Assembly (NCBI RefSeq): GCF_010093535.1
Contig: NW_022985162.1
Coordinates: 892,165-956,164 of the forward strand
Direction: 5' to 3'
DNA: 64,000 bases
Source: Lindgomyces ingoldianus
Taxonomy: Eukaryota; Ascomycota; Dothideomycetes; Pleosporales; Lindgomycetaceae
Position numbers and translations under genes: made by a program. Under the pieces are notes generated by a model, which was given only the letters and a program-made list of their open reading frames with translations, did no database searches and had not been told where the DNA came from. Below, piece after piece: positions 34,595-48,682 of this stretch. Position 1 is the stretch's first letter, and the number at the start of each line of letters is the position of its first letter.

Positions 34595-37500
34595 TATGTC
34601 TCTCTAGCCTTCCTCCTCTACCTCTAGCGCTGTTAGTGCGGGCGTCTTTAACATCCTTGTGCAGTCTAGCAGCCTAAGGCGCATTTATGTTACTCTTTTA
34701 ACTAGTTCTACTGCTAATTAGCAGTTTATTTAGCATTTTAGTATAAATATATAGATTTTTTAGCTCTTCTGCTTCCTTTTTATATAAAATACTAATTATA
34801 AATAAGCTAAAAAGTAGCATGTAGCAGCTTTACTATTTTATAATATTAATATTATTTTACCTGCTAGCACTAATCTGCAGCTGTAGGCAGCAAAAGTTAT
34901 ATATTATAAGAAGTACTTTTATGTAGTTTTAGTCTAGAGTTATAGTTAAGTTTTAGTAACTTTATGTGCTTATTATTATAGTAGCACTACTAGTGCTTTT
35001 TTTTTTATTAAGTGTTATGTGTTAGCTAACTTCTAGGCTAATGCCTACACCTTATGTGTATAGTAGAGCTGTAGTCTGCATTGTAACTACTATATGTAAG
35101 GGGTGGTAGCTTTTTCTTCTTTTATATACTAGATAAATAGACTGTCTTTTTTATATATTCTTTTCTTCTAATCTTATAATAAGAAAAATAAGTGCGTATA
35201 AAAAAAAAATAAAAAAGATAAGCTTTATATAAAGGCGTTATTAGTCTAGTTAGTTTAAAGCATCTTTGCGCACAGAATCTAGCTAGTCTACAGATGCTTC
35301 TATCTAGACAAAGAGGTAGTTAGTTAGAACTAATAATTAAAAAGCCTAGTTTAGTGTTTTCTTTATATATACATTTACTAAGTTGTTTTTACTATTAATT
35401 TACTTAATTTTAGTAATTTCCTTTTTCTTATATAATTTATAGAGTAACATAATGTTAATTATAAGTTGCTTTTTACTAGTAGTGCCTAGCTTAATAAGGT
35501 AATTATATAAAGACCTTAAATCTATGCAGATTACTACTAGAATTAGTAGTAGTTTAAGTGTTTATATAATTTACTATAGAGTTATACTAAAGGTAATTAT
35601 ATTATTAAACTTTTTAACTATTCTATATAGTTTACTAGTAAGAACACTTTTAGTTACTTTTTTACACTTAGTAGAATTCTAGTGTATAATGTTACCTAGT
35701 ATTTTAAAGTAGTTACTTTACTTTATATAGTTTTTATTACTTAATATAATTAAAAATCTTAGCTATAAGCTAAAGTTTTTATTATTAGTAAATAATCTAT
35801 TTATAAAGATAAATAGCTTTACATAATTAAGCTATAATAGTAAGAAAGTAAGACTATGCTTACTATTATTTATCTACTATTAAATTTATGTGTTAAGTAC
35901 ATTAATATTATTATGTAAAAAGTCTATAGTTTATGTAGTAATAAATAAGTTAAATGCTACCTTTAGTTAATATATAGATGTAATGTATACCCCTTTTACA
36001 TATTACTTAACATATTATTGTGCAGCATCTTTATTCTCTAAGTTAATTATATAAAGGTAGCTTACTTGTCTCTTTTAAGTAAAAACTACTATGTTATGCG
36101 TAAGTTTAATTCTTCTACTATTAAACTTAATAAGCTGCTTTTCTGCTAAGATAGTTTTACTCTTTATATAAAACTTTACTTTTTACAGTTTTTTCTCTTC
36201 TTTTTACGTAAAATCTTTTATTATAATGCTTAAAGTGTTATTTATTTATAAGCTAGTAATACTAAAAGTGTGCTCTCCTTTATTAGTAATTAAGAAGTAG
36301 GGGTTGTATAAAAAGATATACATACATAGCTTTTTTTTATAGTAGTTATAATATGTCTTAAACTAATATAGTCCTAATTTAGTAGCTTTATATAAGGGTT
36401 ATATAACTTAGAGTATTATATTTAGTAGAAAGCTCTAGCGCATCTTCTTTAGTAGCTTTGTGTATAGTGTGCGCATAAGCTTATCTATTAATTAGATGTA
36501 TACTTATATAATATTACATAGTTTAAAATGCATTTTATACATAGCTCTTAGGCTTGCTTTTATAGCTAGAAGTAGTCTTTAGCTTATTCTTTAAATAGTT
36601 AGTAACTAAGTAAGAATTTCTTTCTTTTTTTTATCTAAGTAGCTAGTAAACACTAGGCAGAATTTCTTATATAGTTAAGTTATTTTACCTTTTACTTTTT
36701 ATATAAAGTAAAGGTTAAAAATCTAACTTTTATGCCTTATTAAGTTATATACTATAACTTTAAAAGTGCTGTTAGTAATTAAAGTGTTTATCTTTATATA
36801 GTCTAATTTTTTAAATAGCTTTCTAGGTGTAGTAATTACACTGTCTATATAAAGCTTAATAGATAAAGCCTAATTATCTTTTTTCTTCTAGGTTAGAAAT
36901 ACCTAGTCTAGACTTTATACAGGTTTCCTTTACTTTTTACTTTTCCTAGTATTTATATCTTCTTTTTACACTAGTGCAGCATTGCTATTTTAAAGGGCTT
37001 AGTTTATAGTAGGCTTTAGTTCTGCCTTTATAATATTTTTATAAGGCTGTTTTTTTTTCCTCTTCTTTAGAAAATCTCTTTATATAGGGATTAGTTTATC
37101 TAGGTTATCTGTTATAGGTAAGTTATCTTTTTTTTTTTTTTATAGTATAGTTTAACCTATGTACATTAAAGCTTTAGTAGGCTATTTTTTTTTTTAATAA
37201 TAACATTTTTTTTTTAATGCTCTTAATTTTATATAGGCTAGTCTAGCCTTTTTTCTCTTTTTATGCTATAATTTTTAAGCTAAGAGGGAGGTTAAAAACT
37301 TTATATGTTATAAAGCTATTATAAGTGTTAATTACATAATTAATGTTTACTTTTATATAGTTTTTTTAAAGTATCTTTATTACTTTTTATACAGCGCTTA
37401 CTTATGCAATAATGTCTAGTAATAGTAGAAAGTCTAGGTTAATTCTTAGGTATACCCTAAAGACTAGCAGTGTAGGTACTAGACTGTGTAGGCTAGCTGT

Positions 37501-40333
37501 GTTGTTTAGAGCCTTAACTGCTATCTGCAGGATAGCCTTATTATCTGTACAGTTACCTAGCTTAGTCTTTAGGATGTTAAACACTTATTAGAGAGGTGTG
37601 TGCGCACACTTAACCTTTTTAACTGCCTAATATGCTTTTACAGGCATCTGCCTACATGTAGCTCTTATAATCTTTGTATATACTTAAAAATTCTTTAAAG
37701 CAAAGTTTGTACTAAGGTTATGCACAATATAGTCTAGAGGTTCTTAATAGGTGTTAATCTAGCATTTACACAGTGCATTTTAGGTATCTTGTGTAGACAT
37801 AGATTTTAGAAATGTAGTAGCCTAAAATAATGTGTTTATATTAATAACATGTAGAACATTTTTATTATTAATTTATACAACATTAATAATAACTTTATAG
37901 TTAAAGTAGGTGTTATCTTTAATTATAAACTTAAATTTTTATAAGGCCTAGTTATATAATTAGCAGAGGTAGCAAAACTTCTTAATCTCTTCTAGCACTA
38001 CAGCATTAATATTATAGCTAGCGCTAGTTAGCATCTTTTAAAGTCTCTTTATGCAGGGGTGTCTAAATTAGTAGTAAAGGTAGTAGAGTTTTAATTTAGT
38101 AAAGAAAAACATAAATTTTTCTTTACTAATATTAAAAAAAAAGTGTTTTTATTTTTATATAATAAGTATAGTAGTTTTATTTTTGTGTATAATAATATTT
38201 AAAATGTTATTAAAGTATACCTTAAGTTAGTTAGCATCTACTAGTAATAGTAAGAATAGTGTTAGAGTCTTTAAAATGTAGTATGTAACTAGACTAATTA
38301 AGTTCTAGATTTATATAGTACTAATTAATCTTTTTAGTGTCTAGCTTTTAAAGCTAATATCTATTTAGCTAGGTGTTTAATTAATTTCTATACATAAGTT
38401 CTTTTATATGTACACCTTAAGTTAAGACTTACTAATAGTAGAGATCTTTACTGCGCCTGTGTTTTATAGTTTGCCTTAGTATACTGTACAGTATTAGTTA
38501 TTAAGGATAAACTGCTTAGCATATTCTTTAGGTTTAATGCTATAGATGTCCTCTTCTGTTGCATAGTATAAATAGGCAGTAAAAGTAAAGTAGTTAATAG
38601 CTTTTTTAGTATTTTTACTCTCTTATTTTATTTTTTTTACATTATGTAAATTATTTTTTTCTTTAGAGTAACCTTTAAAGTCTTAAATGTATAAGGTAAT
38701 AGCTTTACATAATAAAGTCTTATTATAAAAATCTTTATATAAGGCAACGTACTAGTTTTTTGCTTATGTATAGTTATTATAAGAGTAGTTTAATAACTAA
38801 TATTCTTTTTTATAGTAGACAAAGCACTTCTTTATCTACATACAGTTATCTCTAGATTATAGCCTAAACTTAGATAAAAATCTTTTATGTTATCTTTTTT
38901 TACGCAAAAGAAAGCTTTCTTCTTGTTATGTAAACTTTTATTATGCAAAGTTATATTAGTAGTCTATGTAGTATACATTAGGCAGTTCCTAGAGGTATTA
39001 GTTTACCTTTTAGTCTATAGTAACTTAAAGTAATGCCTATAAGTTACTAAATAAGGCTTTATATAAGAGCTTAATAGTAAACATAGCATGTTCTAGTTTT
39101 AGTTATCTTTAACAGGCTTATATAATAGTAGTGTGCAGTAGAACATCTTTTTAAAATTTTATTCTTAGTGCCCTTTATATAAGTGTAAGCTTATTAATTA
39201 TTATTTTAAAAACTTTATGTAAACTTTTATTAAAGTTTTCTTATTAGCATTATATAAAAGTTATTATTGTCTAGTCTATCTAGTACTAGCTATAGTTTAC
39301 ATTAGTGTTAAAGTAACTGCTTAAAGTGTTATATAAATGCTTCTAGTTATGTCTAAGGCCTATGTTGTGCATATAGTACATATTTGCCTAACTTTCTAGA
39401 ATATCTAGAAAAATGTTTATATACTAAGTTTTCTAGATATCTAGCTATTAACATAGATTAATAAAAATTCTTATTTTATTTATAAAAATGTTATATAGTT
39501 AACTTATATAGTTATTATTTTTTTTTTATGCTTTTTAAAATTATATAATTTTATTTGCTAAAAGTTTTTCTTTAGCAGTTTCCTTTTAAGGTAGAAGTTT
39601 ATATAGGCTGTAATGTAGTATAGATTATGCAGGTAGTATTAGTAGTGCATACACTACTGCAGGCAGTAGTGTGTATAATTAAGGGTGTGGAGCAGGCGTT
39701 AGGTAGGGTAGCATGTATTATTTATATAGTAATTAGTGTAGTGCTAGCTAAGGTGTAAAAGTAGGTAATGCTAGTATATTTAGTGTTAATAGCAGCATTA
39801 TGTTTAGTCTACTTCTATGTAGAGCCTTATATAGTAATAAAGGTTATGTATAAAGCTTTTCTAGTATAATTACTTTTTCTTATACTATATTATACAGCTT
39901 TTAGGCTTAGGTACCTTTAGTGCTTAGCTATAGTGTAATTTTTTTGTTCTTTAGCACTTATATAAGCTCCTTTTTAAACGTGCAGCTAAGTGCTAAGAAG
40001 TCTTATAGTGTCTATTCTTTAAAATCCTTTATATACACACTTAAAAAGGTAGCGCCCTTTTAAGTTATTATATATAAATTAGTAATTATATAACTTATGT
40101 ATAATTAAGTTTGTAGGCTTATTAGAGCCTCTAACATATTAATCTTATTATTTTAGTACTTTAGACTAGTCTTGTTTTATAGTGTTGCCTTTAATATTCT
40201 TATGTCCTTTATAAGTTATTTATATAATAAGAATTATTTTTTATTCTTTTTATTATTATATAAAGTTGTTAGTTGCTAATAAAATTTTATTATAATAGTA
40301 TAGTTAATTACTTTTCTAGTAGATTACATAAGT

Positions 40334-40730
40334 ACTGCTATTATCTAGCTACTAAGTTGTGCAGCTTTAATAGCTTTAGTGTACGCCTTACACTATCTCC
40401 TTCTTACTTTATATAGTAGCAGAGCTTACTATATAATATAAAGAATTAATGTGCTATTATCTAGCTACTAGGTTGTGCAGCTTTAGTAGCTTTAGTATGT
40501 GTCTTACACTATCTTTTTTTTACTTTATACAGTAGTAGAGCTTACTGTATAATGTAAAAAATTAATCTACTATTTTAAGAGATAAGTAACTAAACAAAGT
40601 ACTTTATAAAGTATAGGTACTTTACTATTACTTTTTCTAAAAAATAAGTAACAAAATAAAGTACCTTATAAAGTGTAAGTACTTTATTATTACTTTTACT
40701 AATTTATAGTTAATTAAATTAACTACTAAT
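40334..40730. repeat. Tandem repeats in the leader of copia C1
   Basis: Two units of about 117 bases (starting TTATCTAGCTACTA and ending TAAAGAATTAAT-like) are followed by two shorter units containing AAAGTACTTTATAAAGTRTAG. They adjoin the 5' LTR in coding orientation. C2 has more copies of the same units at 50110-50790. Confidence 0.75.
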
Positions 40731-41013
40731 TAGTGTTAAATAGGCTCTAACAGCTAGCTGCTTATAGTATAAGCACTTAAGTAGCAAGAGTAAGAGTAGT
40801 GTATAGTGTGCACAGTGTATAAGGTAGGTAAAGTAAGAGCAACATGTTTTTAGTTCTATTACTCTTGTCTTTCCTCTGTACAGAGGAAAAGGGGGATATC
40901 TAGATGTTCGCGCACAGAGGTTCGCGCACAAGCATCATGTGACATAGATACGTGATCCTGCTCGTGCGCGATCGTTTGTATCCAGGCCGCGACGCTGCTG
41001 CTACGTACAGACA

Positions 41014-41284
41014 AAGATAAACTATTTACTAGTAGATTCTAAAAAGCAGCTATAAGGCACCTTAGTATAACACATAAGCTGTCTATAGTGTACTACCTGC
41101 AGATAGACAGCTAAACTAAAAGAGTAAACACTAAAGTAGAAAAGTACTTTAAAAAGTATGTCTTTTATACCTAGCATAATTAAGCAAAATAGCTTCTAAT
41201 AGCATAGCTAGCTATTAATAACATAGAATTAGCTATAATAAAAGAAACACTATATAAAGCTAATTTTAAATATAACTCTAACTT
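41014..41284 (+). mobile_element. G2 gypsy, integrase core segment
   Basis: The plus-strand frame resumes with KLFTSRFWKAAI and then HKLSIVYYLQTDSQTKRVNT, a RIP-altered version of the integrase motif HxLSTAYHPQTDGQTERVN. It runs on to AINNIELATIKETPYKANF. Its left edge joins 33821 exactly across the AAGAT duplication, and its right edge is cut by the G1 element. Confidence 0.88.
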
Positions 41285-44200
41285 TGTAACGGCGCAGGCA
41301 AGACAATGGGTCCGAATGCGGTATGAATCCACTCAGAGGCATATGGGAGTGCGTGGGGACTTAGAGACCTGGGAATACTAATAACACCTATAGGCCTTGT
41401 ACGTAGGATATTAGAAAACTACTAAGCTAGCTACAGGGGCAAGGTGCAACTAAATATATAAGGGAATAGGGGTAACTGCAGGGGACTAGGTTAAGTTATA
41501 GTTAGGGCTAATACAGGGACCCTTTAAATAGGATCTAAGCAACCTAAGATAAAATAATTTATAGAATTATTACACTACCCCCTTTTTTATAGGCTAATAG
41601 TTTTTATTTATAGTGTGTAAAAAAATATTTAAAACTAATTTAAAACTAATTTAAAAAAAATATAATAAGTATAACTATCTTAACTAAAATTTCTTATTAC
41701 TAAAAAATAAACTAAAAACCTAATACTAATATAATACCTTTATTATAATGTTTTTATTTAGTAGTAACTAGTAGTGTAGTTATTATTAATATAGTAAATT
41801 TATTATTTATAGTAATAAGTGTTTACTTGCTTTACTTATATAGTTTAGTTAATATTGTTAGTTTTTTTTTTAGCTATTATCTAAATCTTTACTTTATAAG
41901 TATTATTATACACTTAATATCTTATAGCTTAGTCTACTAACTAATTATAGTATTAAAAAAAATTACTATACTGCTTTGCCTCCCTTTTAGAGCCTCTTTA
42001 AAGGCCTTTTAAGTTATCTGCCTTTAGGCTGCCTACACCTTAGTTTATAGCTTTTAAGTTAAGTTCTTTTTTTAGTTTTTTAAATTAAAAAAATGCAAGT
42101 ATTACACCTTACATAATAAAAAATGTAACTTTATATAAATATAGTTTAATATAGCTAGAGTATAGTTTACTAACGCGCACATAGGTTCTCTTATATTATA
42201 AAAAGAAATTCTTAGTTCTTTAAAGCTATCTTAAGCTATAGGCAGCAGCCTAAAATATAAAAAGTAAAAAGAATAAAAAAAAGGCCTTTAAAGCTATTTT
42301 AAAGTCTACTTAGAACTTAGCGCAAGTAGTGTAGGTTATAAAGAGTTAGGAAGCTAGGCTTCCTGCAGCTAGTGTTTAAGTAGCCTTATTTTACTAGAAT
42401 ACTAAGCTGCTTTAATAAGTTTTAGCCTTAAAAGCTCTAGTGTCTAACTTTTAAGTAAACATTACAGCGCTTTTAAGCAGCTAAGGATAAAGTAAAGAGG
42501 GTTTAAAAAGAGTTTAGAGGGAAGAGAGAAAGAGAAAAAGAAAAGAAAAAAAAGTAAAAAAAAAAAAAAAAAAGTCTAAAAATGTCTAATAGCTTACTAT
42601 TAAACTTTCTAAGCAACATGTCTATAAAGTTATAATAATATTATATAAAAATATAATCTAACTTTTTACTTTATACTTTATTATCTACTAAGTAATCTAT
42701 GCCTTTTATACTAGCTTTAAAAGCCTTAATTTACTTATATAAAGCCTTTAAAAGTTCTAGCTAATTTAAATACTTATTATAAAAAGCCTTTAGTTTATAG
42801 AGAGACTTTATAAAATTTAAAGCCTTATACTAGACTAGATTAAAGTTGTGTCCTACTTATTTTACTTAGTACTTAAGCATTTTTTAGTAAAGCTTACTAG
42901 TAAGTATTTTCTTTACTTTTTATTTCTTTACTTTATTAATAGTAATTTTAGGGGGTTTTAGAAGTTCTTATTTTAAAAGCAGATTCTAAGAGTCTTTATA
43001 AAGCATGTTTAGTGTAAAGATGTTATGTATCTTTAACTTTAAAAGTAGCTTTAGGTAGTATAAGTTTCTAACTTATTTAAGTACTTTAAAAGGGCCTTTT
43101 TATTATTTAAATAGTTTTTAGCTAGGTTTTTAAACAGTAAGGTTTTTAGTGTCTAGGTAGACTATATTACTAACCTTTTAGTTAACTAGCTAGTAGTAGC
43201 AGTTAACTACAGTTTGCATCTAATTCTAGGCCTTTTCTATATAGGTCTTAGCTAACTTCTAGGCTGCATACATGTAGGTTGCTAATGCTAGGGTATCCTT
43301 ATAATTTAGCTTGTCTAAGCTATAATAGGTTCTGTAGAATGTTTCTAGTCCTAGCTTTAACATAGTTTAGAGCTATATAAGACTTAATATAAAGACATTT
43401 TAATTATTACATAAAGTAAGGTTATCTAAGCCTAATTAATTAAAGGTAGTAAAGAACTCTAGTTATTTTAGTAAAAAAATATAAAAAGCTTTAGTCTTTA
43501 ATTAATATACTTATTTATAATCTCTATTTAGCTATCTGTTTTTTTATAATAAGTAGTAAAAAGCTTAACTTTTATGCTTAAAATTTAATAAAATTTAGAC
43601 TAGAAACTAGATATAAACTAAAGTTCTTAATTAGAAATAATAGTTTTAAGTGTGTAGCTAAAATAGTATACTTATTAAATAAATAAAGTAGCTATTTTTT
43701 AAGCGTTAATTATTTTATAGCAGGGGATAGAAATAGCTTGTTTTAATAGGTAATTAATAATAACTATAGTTTAATTATATCTAGACTTGTCTTTAAGAAA
43801 CTTCTTAAAGTTAATGCATAAGTACTGCATTAGTTAAGCAGGAATTAGTAGGGGGTAGATAAAGCCTAGGGTTTAGGTCTGTTTTAGATAAGCCTTATAA
43901 CAGAAAAGGTAATTCTATATGTATTATTTATAAGTAGCTTCTATACCCTTTTAGTAGTACTTTTAGGCTAGTAACTAATAAGTCTTAGTAGCACTTAAGT
44001 ATGCTAAGAATACTTAGTTATAGACTTCTTAGATAAGTTAGGTATATAGTAATAAGTCTGCTAGCACACATAAGTAGTTAGCATAAAGGAGTAGTCTATT
44101 TCCTATTTAATAATAGTAAGGTAGGAGTTCTTACTTCTGCGTAAAAAAAGCTTAATTTTTTTAAAGTAATATATTAATTAATTTTAAAAAATCTAAAAAC

Positions 44201-47200
44201 ATAACTTAGTTTAGTCCTTTTATAATATTTAGCATAGCTGCTTAAGTTATTGTTTAAGTAATATAGTACTAGGCTAGTTTAGAGTTAATTTAGGGGTGTA
44301 GTTAGTGTAGTTTTAGTAAGACTTTTAACTTATTATTAGTTTAAGCTACTTTTAAATTTTCTATGTCTTATTTATAATAACTAAAAATGTCTGCCCTAGT
44401 GTTGTTCTTACTAGGGGTGTACTTAATTTAGAAGTAATACTAAGCTAACTTTTTAGCTTAATAGACTTAATAAGCATTTAGCACTTTTATTATTATAAAG
44501 TACTTTAATAAATAATAATTAGTATATACTAGAGTGCTTATTACTATAGATGTAAGCTTAGCCCTTTATTATTTAAACACAGTAATAATTATAAATAGCT
44601 TCTTATTATGTATTTTCTAGTTTAGCTCTAAACTAGATAGGACCTTACTATAAAATAATATAAGGCACTAATTTCTATTTACTTATTTTTAAGAAAGGAC
44701 TTTTACTACTAGTTTATTAAAAGTGTTAGTTTTAATTTTAGTTTACAACATAAAGTTAAAATAGTAAAGTGTAGGTATACTTAGTAGCATAGACTTTAGC
44801 TTTTTAAAAGCTACATTACACTTTAAAGTCTATATAAAAAGAGTAGTAAAGCTCTAAAGCGTAATAATTAGTTTTACTATATAAAAGAATTTTAAAATAA
44901 ATTACTAATAGAATCTAGTAAAGCCTAGAAAGGATTTTACACCTATTACAGTAGTAGGCGCCTGCTAGTTATGTAGCACCTCTACTTTTTCTAGGTTAAC
45001 CTCTAGTCCTTTATTTAAAAGTATATAGCTAAGATACTTTATTTAAGTAATATAAAATTTACTTTTTTTAATTTTTACTTATAATTCTACTTACTAGAGC
45101 CTTTCTAAGACTTTTTTAATATAAAGGATATAAGTTACCTTATTTTTAAAGTAAATAAAGATGTTATTAAAATAGGTAATGTAGAAATTATCTAAATAAT
45201 TAATTAATATGTTGTTTATATAGCACTAGTAAGTTACTAAACTATTGCATAATTTAAAAGGCAAAACTTTACACTTATAAGTTTTATATTATGTCTAAAA
45301 GGTAGTACACTTTTTAAAGCTTAGATCTATCTTAATCTTATTAAAGGCTGCGTAAATATTAAACTTAGTAAAGATTACTACCTTAGTAAGTCTTAATAGG
45401 AGTTTGTCTATGCGCAGTATTAGATACACATTCTTATAAGTAAGAGTGTTAAGTTTACAGTAATTAACATAAATATATAAATTACTATTTAGTTTCTGTA
45501 CATAAAAAATAGAAGATGTAAAAGGGCTCTAACTCTGCTTAATAAAGCTATATTTTAGATTATTTATAACATATTTCTTTATTGCCTCTAGCTCCTTAAG
45601 GTTCTGTTTGTACAACAGACTATAACTATTAGGGAGAGGCTCTGTAAAAATAATTTTGTAGTTATATAGACAATGTACTAGTAGCTAGTAAGCTGCTGTG
45701 TAGCTAAATACATCTTAGTACTAATAGTATTTAAAGAGTAATTAGAAGTTTACTAATACTTTAGTTTTATATTTAGTGTCTAACTATAAAGCTTACTTAT
45801 CTTTAATTAACTACTTAATTTTATAAATAAAAGTTAAAAAGAACTTATTCTTTTTTTTTATGTTAAAATAAAAAGTATTTACTAAAATTAAAGTAATAGT
45901 AGCTAAATAAACCTTCTTTAGACCTATTCTAAACTTCTTAATAGATAGGTAGAAAAATAATTTAAGTGTCTTTAAACTATAGACAATAAAAGATCTGTAT
46001 AATTTTAGTAGCCTTAGCAAACCCTTAATGTAGTGGATTGTTAGGCTGCATAACTGCTAAAATTAGTCCTTTTTTTATAGTATGTTACATTGTTTAATAT
46101 CTAACTCTACTTCTTTATTATACGCGGGCTAGGTTAATTGCATAAGTAAGGGCAGTAAAGGTTTGTAGGTAGGCAGATATTTGCTAGTGTAAAGATGGGA
46201 TGGTAAATAGCACAGATAGCACTAAGAGCAAGCTCTCAGAGAAAGATAGGAGTGTATTGTAAGAGAGACGAATTGCTGCCAAGCTTTGCTTGTCAGGATT
46301 CATGCTTATATACGAAGCACAGGTCATACGACCTCTAAACAGGTCAGGTGAGGCTATACTGGCCTGTTCTGGGACATCTGGCCTTACAGCTAGGCTATAT
46401 AATCTAATTCCTCTCTATATCTAGATAGAGTTTAAAATAATGAAACTATTTAATGCTAATAATGTAATCTTAGAAGCTAAAGTTTATAATAATAAAAGAG
46501 CAGTTTTAAATGCTTCTCTTATTAATTTACATATGTAAGCAGATATACTAGTAGATAGGGACTTAGATCTAATCTTAAAAGCCCTTAACTATAACTTTAA
46601 ATAGTAAGCATTAGATAAAGATATAAAGGCATTAGAATAATAACTTAGTAGTTAGTAAGTTAATAAATAAAAAACTATAGGCGCTAGTATTAACTAAAGA
46701 ATTTAAACAAACTCTAATGCTTTTTAAATATAAAATAGTAGAGACTTAGAAGTGTTTTCTTTTAAATAAGTGTAATAAATTAATATTTAATAAATTATAC
46801 TTACTTAAGCTTAAAATAAAAAGTTTTTTTAAGTGTTACTATTTTCTATCTAAGAGGCATTTAGATTAAAATTATTTATATTTATAAAAAAATTTTTAGA
46901 ATCTTACTACTCTACCTTTATTTCTTATACTTTAGAGATAGAGTAGTTGCTAGTAAAATATTCTAGTTTTTTATAATTATAATAGTTGCTAGGAGTTGTC
47001 TGTCTTTTAGAGGCAAGTGTTTAGCTAGGTTAACAGTAGGTAGCTAGAGTAGATTAGAGTACTAACATAGGTGCAGGTTAAGGTGCACTAGAATAGTATA
47101 CTGCTTTAGATGTATTACTAGAAACTTTCTAAGACTAATTTATACTAGGTCTAATAGTAGACTATTAAGTAAGATTAATAGTTTACTTTAAAATAGCAAA

Positions 47201-48682
47201 AGTATTCTTTCTTTCTATATTATAAGCTATTAGGTAGGCTACTATTATCTTAAAAAAGCTCTTCTAAGTGTGTTTAAAACCTAAGTTTAGTACTTTTAGG
47301 CTAGGCAGTATCTTTTTTTATAAGTAAAAGAACTATTTTAACTTTAATATAAACTCTTTAATAGTAGCACTAATAAAGTAAGCTTTAAAAGTAAAAAATG
47401 CTTCTTTTTTACTTATTTTTAAAGTTTAAAACGCCTGTTGCGCCTTTATTTTTTTATTACTAGTAATAAAGTATATTTATAAAAGCTTAATTATTTTTTT
47501 TATGTTTTTAAACTAAAAGTTATCTAATTTAGCTAGGTATCTAGGCTCTAGGTATTCCTTTACAATACTAGCAGTGTGTCCCTATACTAACGCTATGTGT
47601 GCACATTTACTCTAATAGTAATCTAAATTAATGTTAAGTCTATCTATAATAAAGGCTTACTATTATTTAAACATAAGTTCTTTGCTGTCTATAAAGTTTT
47701 TAATCTTAGGCATATATTTAGTAAGGTAGCTTTAAAAGAGCTTAAAAGTGCCTAAAAGGTCTTTTACTATTAAAGTAGTAAAAGTAATTTAAGGCATTAA
47801 CATAAGTAATTTAGTAGTTAGTAGGGGTTAATTAAGACTAATAGTTTTTAATCTAGTTAGCTATTTAATTTATACTTTTAATTAAGCAACTTAGTTTTTA
47901 AGAGCTATATTACTATAGTTTAACTTTAAATCTAGTAGGTCTTTAGCTTTAAATCTTACAAAAAAGAGTTTAGCTATTAAAGTAAGTAGTTATTTAGTTC
48001 TAAAAGTAGGCATTTTGCCTTAGCTATAGCTAGAATAGGTTGCAGTCTTTATAATAAAATCTAATAGTAGTTAAAAGTTAAGCATTAGTAGTTGTCTCTA
48101 ATTCTAATAAGTTATTAGTAGTCTTTAAGTTTTTACTTTAGCGCACTTTTTATAACTTTTTTAAAAGTAATTTTAATTATAAAGGATAAAAAGTTCTAAA
48201 CTTAAAGGCTTTAGTTAGTAAAAAGTCTTTAAAATTCTATTTATAATAACTAAATAATTTAATATAATAGTGTATAAAAATAGTAACTTAAACTAAATTA
48301 AACACTTTTTAGAGTTAAACATAGTTAAATAAATAATTAATGTAATATTATTAATAAAGCTGTTACTAGTAAAAGCAAGTTTTCTAATATAATATAACAG
48401 TGCAGGCAAGACAATAGGTCTAAATGCAGTATAAATCTACTTAAAGGCATATAGGAGTGCGTAGGGACTTAGAGACCTAGGAATACTAATAACACCTATA
48501 GGCCTTGTACGTAGGATATTAGAAAACTACTAAGCTAGCTATAGGGGCGAGGTGCAACTAAATACATAAGGGAATAGGGGTAACTGCAGGGGACTAGGTC
48601 AAGTCATGGTCGGGGCCGATACAGGGACCCTTCGGATAGGATCCGAGCGACCCGAGATGGAATGATTCGTAGAATCGTTACA
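41285..48682 (-). mobile_element. Full-length Ty3/gypsy element G1 (7,398 bp)
   Basis: LTRs 41285-41574 and 48393-48682 are both 290 bp. The duplication AACTT flanks both sides (41280-41284, 48683-48687). The polypurine tract complement (CCCCCTTTTTTATAGG) follows the left LTR, so the element reads leftwards. The reverse transcriptase core reads ITYFNNIFIYFKN near 45130-45180 on the minus strand, from ITYLDDILIYS. gag matches the interior of the short element at 24185-25591. All frames are broken by RIP. A less mutated island lies at about 46150-46400, and a block shared with 21206-26057 lies at 46434-47245. The element sits in the integrase region of G2. Confidence 0.88.
46150..46400. other. 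GC-richer, apparently unmutated island inside gypsy G1
   Basis: About 250 bases with normal CA/TG content (for example GGTCATACGACCTCTAAAC and CTGGCCTGTTCTGGGACATC) lie between strongly RIP-mutated stretches. Possible ends are TGTAGGTAGGCAGAT near 46168 and CTGGCCTTACA near 46388. They are weakly inverted and in TG..CA form, but I see no clean target duplication. A later insertion such as a solo LTR is likely; an unduplicated part of the element is the alternative. Confidence 0.45.

Larger units (their letters stand above)
33822..41013 (-). mobile_element. Full-length Ty1/copia element C1 (7,192 bp)
   Basis: LTRs 33822-34101 and 40734-41013 are both 280 bp. The target duplication AAGAT is on each side (33817-33821, 41014-41018). 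The coding strand is minus. An integrase-region trace reads AVKALNNTASLHSLVPTLLV at about 37410-37550. A reverse transcriptase/RNase H trace near 35760-36060 reads FINRLFTNNKNFSL, in line with the fungal copia FTDASFANNRDLS motif. Strongly RIP-mutated, no intact frame. The leader carries tandem repeats and the 3' side a CA/GA microsatellite. It lies in the integrase of G2. Confidence 0.88.

Noticed and set aside
34393..34677. 94-codon open frame across the CA/GA tract
   Set aside because: It lies in the non-coding 3' part of copia C1 and reads through a microsatellite (THTHTH, RERE); no family pattern.
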